Made by a program: the position numbers and the translations under genes
The notes under the pieces: generated by a model
Databases searched by the model: none
What the model was told of the DNA's origin: nothing
What the model saw: only the letters and a program-made list of their open reading frames with translations
In this document: positions 6,734-8,063 of the stretch, in pieces
How the letters are laid out: each line of letters opens with the position of its first letter
Numbering within the stretch: position 1 is the first letter of the stretch
Assembly (NCBI GenBank): GCA_900548135.1
Contig: URJC01000105.1
Location: 1-8,063 of the forward strand
Direction of reading: 5' to 3'
DNA: 8,063 nt
From: an uncultured Odoribacter sp.
GTDB taxonomy: Bacteria > Bacteroidota > Bacteroidia > Bacteroidales > Marinifilaceae

Positions 6734-6832
6734 TTGTATGCTGAAGTGTGGAGAAGCAGGGATATGGGGAGAGTGTGGAGGACCGGAAATATCAGAAATT
6801 TCTTATTTTTCAGGTAAAGGAAGGATGTTGTT

Positions 6833-8063
6833 ATGAGGTGGAAAATGATTGTTTTGCTATTTTCTTTATTTGTGTTTGTTCAAGTACAGGCACAACGTAT
6901 GGAGAAGGTCGATAAAAAAGCATTTGGTCTTTTCCAGCGTGCCAGGGTGGCTTTTCAGGAAGGAGAACGGAAGAAAGCTTTAGAACTTATTGAAAAAGCT
7001 AAAGGGTATGACCAGCAATTTTCAGGTTTATATTTGCTTGAAGCGGACATTTATCACAGACAAGGCGAAAAAGAGAAGGAAATCGGGGCAATTAAAAAGG
7101 CTTTGGCCCTGGATTCTATAAAAAACCATCCTTATTATTATTTTGTTTTAGCCGGGAATGCTTTGGAGCAAGCGGATTATTCAAAAGCAGCTGAATATTA
7201 TAGACTCTATTTACATTTGGATCAGCGTCAGCAAGCACGTCAGGAGGCTCTACGGCAGTTACGTAACTGTGAGTTTGCAATGGAAGTTCTCCGTATGCAA
7301 AAAAGAAGGTCCCCGGAACTATTTTATCAGTCGGAATTGCCTGTATATTGGCCAGTTCTGGATGTTACCGGACGAACTTTGCTTTTTACAGAACAAGATG
7401 GGGAACACGAGACTTTGTGGACGTTAAAAGATGGGGTACGTTATCCTGTATGTTTTAATAAATCCGGAAATTATGGAGCAGCATCGTTGACGGCTGATGG
7501 GAGAATGATGTATTTTGCGATGAAGGGAGAGCGGAATAATTTTGATATTTATGTCGCTTACCGTTTGACGGATAGTACCTGGTCTGCACCAGTAAATCTG
7601 GGTTATCCGGTGAATACCGATGTGTGGGATGCCCAGCCTGCAATTTCGGCAGATGGAAGCAGGTTGTATTTTGCGTCAACCCGTGAAGGAGGAAGAGGAG
7701 GAAGTGACATTTGGTTTTCCCGCTTGCTCAGGCGTGAACCTGATGGAAAACAAGTATGGTCGCAACCTTGTTGTTTGTATTTTAATACAGCAGGGGATGA
7801 AATGGCCCCGTTTCTCTATTTTGATCATAAGACCTTGTTTTTTGCTTCTGATGGTTATCCCGGGATGGGGGGAAAGGACATCTATAAAGTAGATGTGGAT
7901 GAAACGACAGAACCTTTGAATATCGGAATTACAGTGAATAGCCAGAAAGATGAGTTCGGATTTTTCGTAGATGGAAGTGGAGAGTGGGGATATTTTTCTT
8001 CTGATATCAGTGGAAAACGGTGTATTTATCGTTATCAGTTGGATCGGCAAATTGCTTGTTCTC
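6833..8063 (+). CDS. PorE-like TPR + PD40 beta-propeller periplasmic protein (3' truncated; OmpA-type C-terminus expected beyond the window)
   Basis: The frame is open to the right edge, with 410 codons visible. The ATG at 6833 follows an in-frame TAA at 6815 and begins a signal peptide (RWK, hydrophobic stretch, then FVQVQA|QR), a signal-peptidase-I type without a lipobox Cys. Residues ~34-130 are TPR-like helices (ARVAFQEGERKKALELIEKA, IKKALALD, ADYSKAAEYYRLYL). From ~166 come PD40/WD40-like propeller blades: YWPVLDVTGRTLLFTE (172-187), AASLTADGRMMYFAM with FDIYVA (216-242), AQPAISADGSRLYFASTREG (267-286) with SDIW, and APFLYFDHKTLFFASDG with KDIYKV (325-353). A further blade lies near 373-400. 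This order is that of PorE of the type IX secretion system and of related Bacteroidetes OmpA-family proteins, which continue with a carboxypeptidase-regulatory-like domain and a peptidoglycan-binding OmpA domain. Those parts are not in the window, so the PorE identity remains a candidate. A monofunctional OmpA-family/PD40 paralogue is the alternative. Confidence 0.85.
   Translation, partial: MRWKMIVLLFSLFVFVQVQAQRMEKVDKKAFGLFQRARVAFQEGERKKALELIEKAKGYDQQFSGLYLLEADIYHRQGEKEKEIGAIKKALALDSIKNHPYYYFVLAGNALEQADYSKAAEYYRLYLHLDQRQQARQEALRQLRNCEFAMEVLRMQKRRSPELFYQSELPVYWPVLDVTGRTLLFTEQDGEHETLWTLKDGVRYPVCFNKSGNYGAASLTADGRMMYFAMKGERNNFDIYVAYRLTDSTWSAPVNLGYPVNTDVWDAQPAISADGSRLYFASTREGGRGGSDIWFSRLLRREPDGKQVWSQPCCLYFNTAGDEMAPFLYFDHKTLFFASDGYPGMGGKDIYKVDVDETTEPLNIGITVNSQKDEFGFFVDGSGEWGYFSSDISGKRCIYRYQLDRQIACS

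Larger units (their letters stand above)
6427..6832. other. 406-nt intergenic region: rubrerythrin 3' region, terminator, and promoter of the PorE-like gene
   Basis: The first 133 nt (to 6559) are non-coding and contain a weak hairpin, AGGAT...ATCCT near 6434-6449. They end at the terminator 6560-6597, so they are probably the 3' untranslated region of rubrerythrin or a small RNA. The remaining 235 nt contain the promoter at 6703-6733 and a ~95-nt leader. A plus-strand frame at 6548-6817 runs straight across the terminator and has no recognisable protein features, so it is not called. Confidence 0.6.

Noticed and set aside
6548..6817. 89-codon plus-strand frame between rubrerythrin and the PorE-like gene
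   Set aside because: It runs through the strong terminator at 6560-6597 and over the predicted promoter, and shows no signal peptide, domain or coherent composition. It is most likely chance.
7676..8050. 124-codon minus-strand frame
   Set aside because: It lies entirely antisense to the propeller blades of the PorE-like gene, whose protein has clear repeated motifs in that stretch.

Overview
The window looks like a chromosomal segment of an anaerobic Bacteroidota bacterium, most likely order Bacteroidales. The DNA is fairly AT-rich. Several predicted promoters match the Bacteroidetes -7 consensus TAnnTTTG, and Shine-Dalgarno sequences are weak. The protein families are also typical: a BACON-like/fimbrillin-like surface protein, an OmpA-like/TPR lipoprotein of the 'SPEG' subtype, a PD40/TPR protein resembling PorE, a KamA-family radical SAM enzyme and rubrerythrin. 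Genus cannot be fixed from the sequence; Odoribacteraceae or a relative is only a guess.

Layout. (1) Positions 2-1216, plus strand: the 3' end of a large exported protein with a fimbrillin-like edge, a BACON-like beta domain and a C-terminal glutamine-amidotransferase-like alpha/beta domain. (2) 1342-2166, minus strand: a PlsC-type acyltransferase resembling the O-acyltransferase of glycine-lipid synthesis (GlsA type), convergent with gene 1. (3) A 321-nt divergent intergenic region. (4) 2488-4173, plus: a 561-residue lipoprotein with an OmpA-like middle and TPRs at the C-terminus, closed by a clear hairpin terminator. (5) 4458-5786, plus: a KamA-family radical SAM/PLP enzyme whose substrate pocket differs from lysine 2,3-aminomutase. 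(6) 5848-6426, plus: rubrerythrin, 61 nt downstream with no terminator between. (7) A 406-nt gap holding a very strong terminator and a good Bacteroidetes-type promoter. (8) 6833 to the window end, plus: the N-terminal 410 residues of a PorE-like TPR + beta-propeller protein, cut by the window edge.

How the genes fit together. Genes 1, 4 and 8 are cell-envelope proteins, and gene 2 probably makes an envelope lipid. Rubrerythrin is peroxide defence of an anaerobe and may share a transcript with the KamA-family enzyme. This is mostly an ordinary housekeeping/envelope neighbourhood. There are no mobile-element genes, CRISPR arrays, tRNAs or rRNAs. The best candidates for undescribed biology are the KamA-family enzyme (substrate unknown, not predicted to be lysine) and the C-terminal alpha/beta domain of the fimbrillin/BACON-like surface protein.
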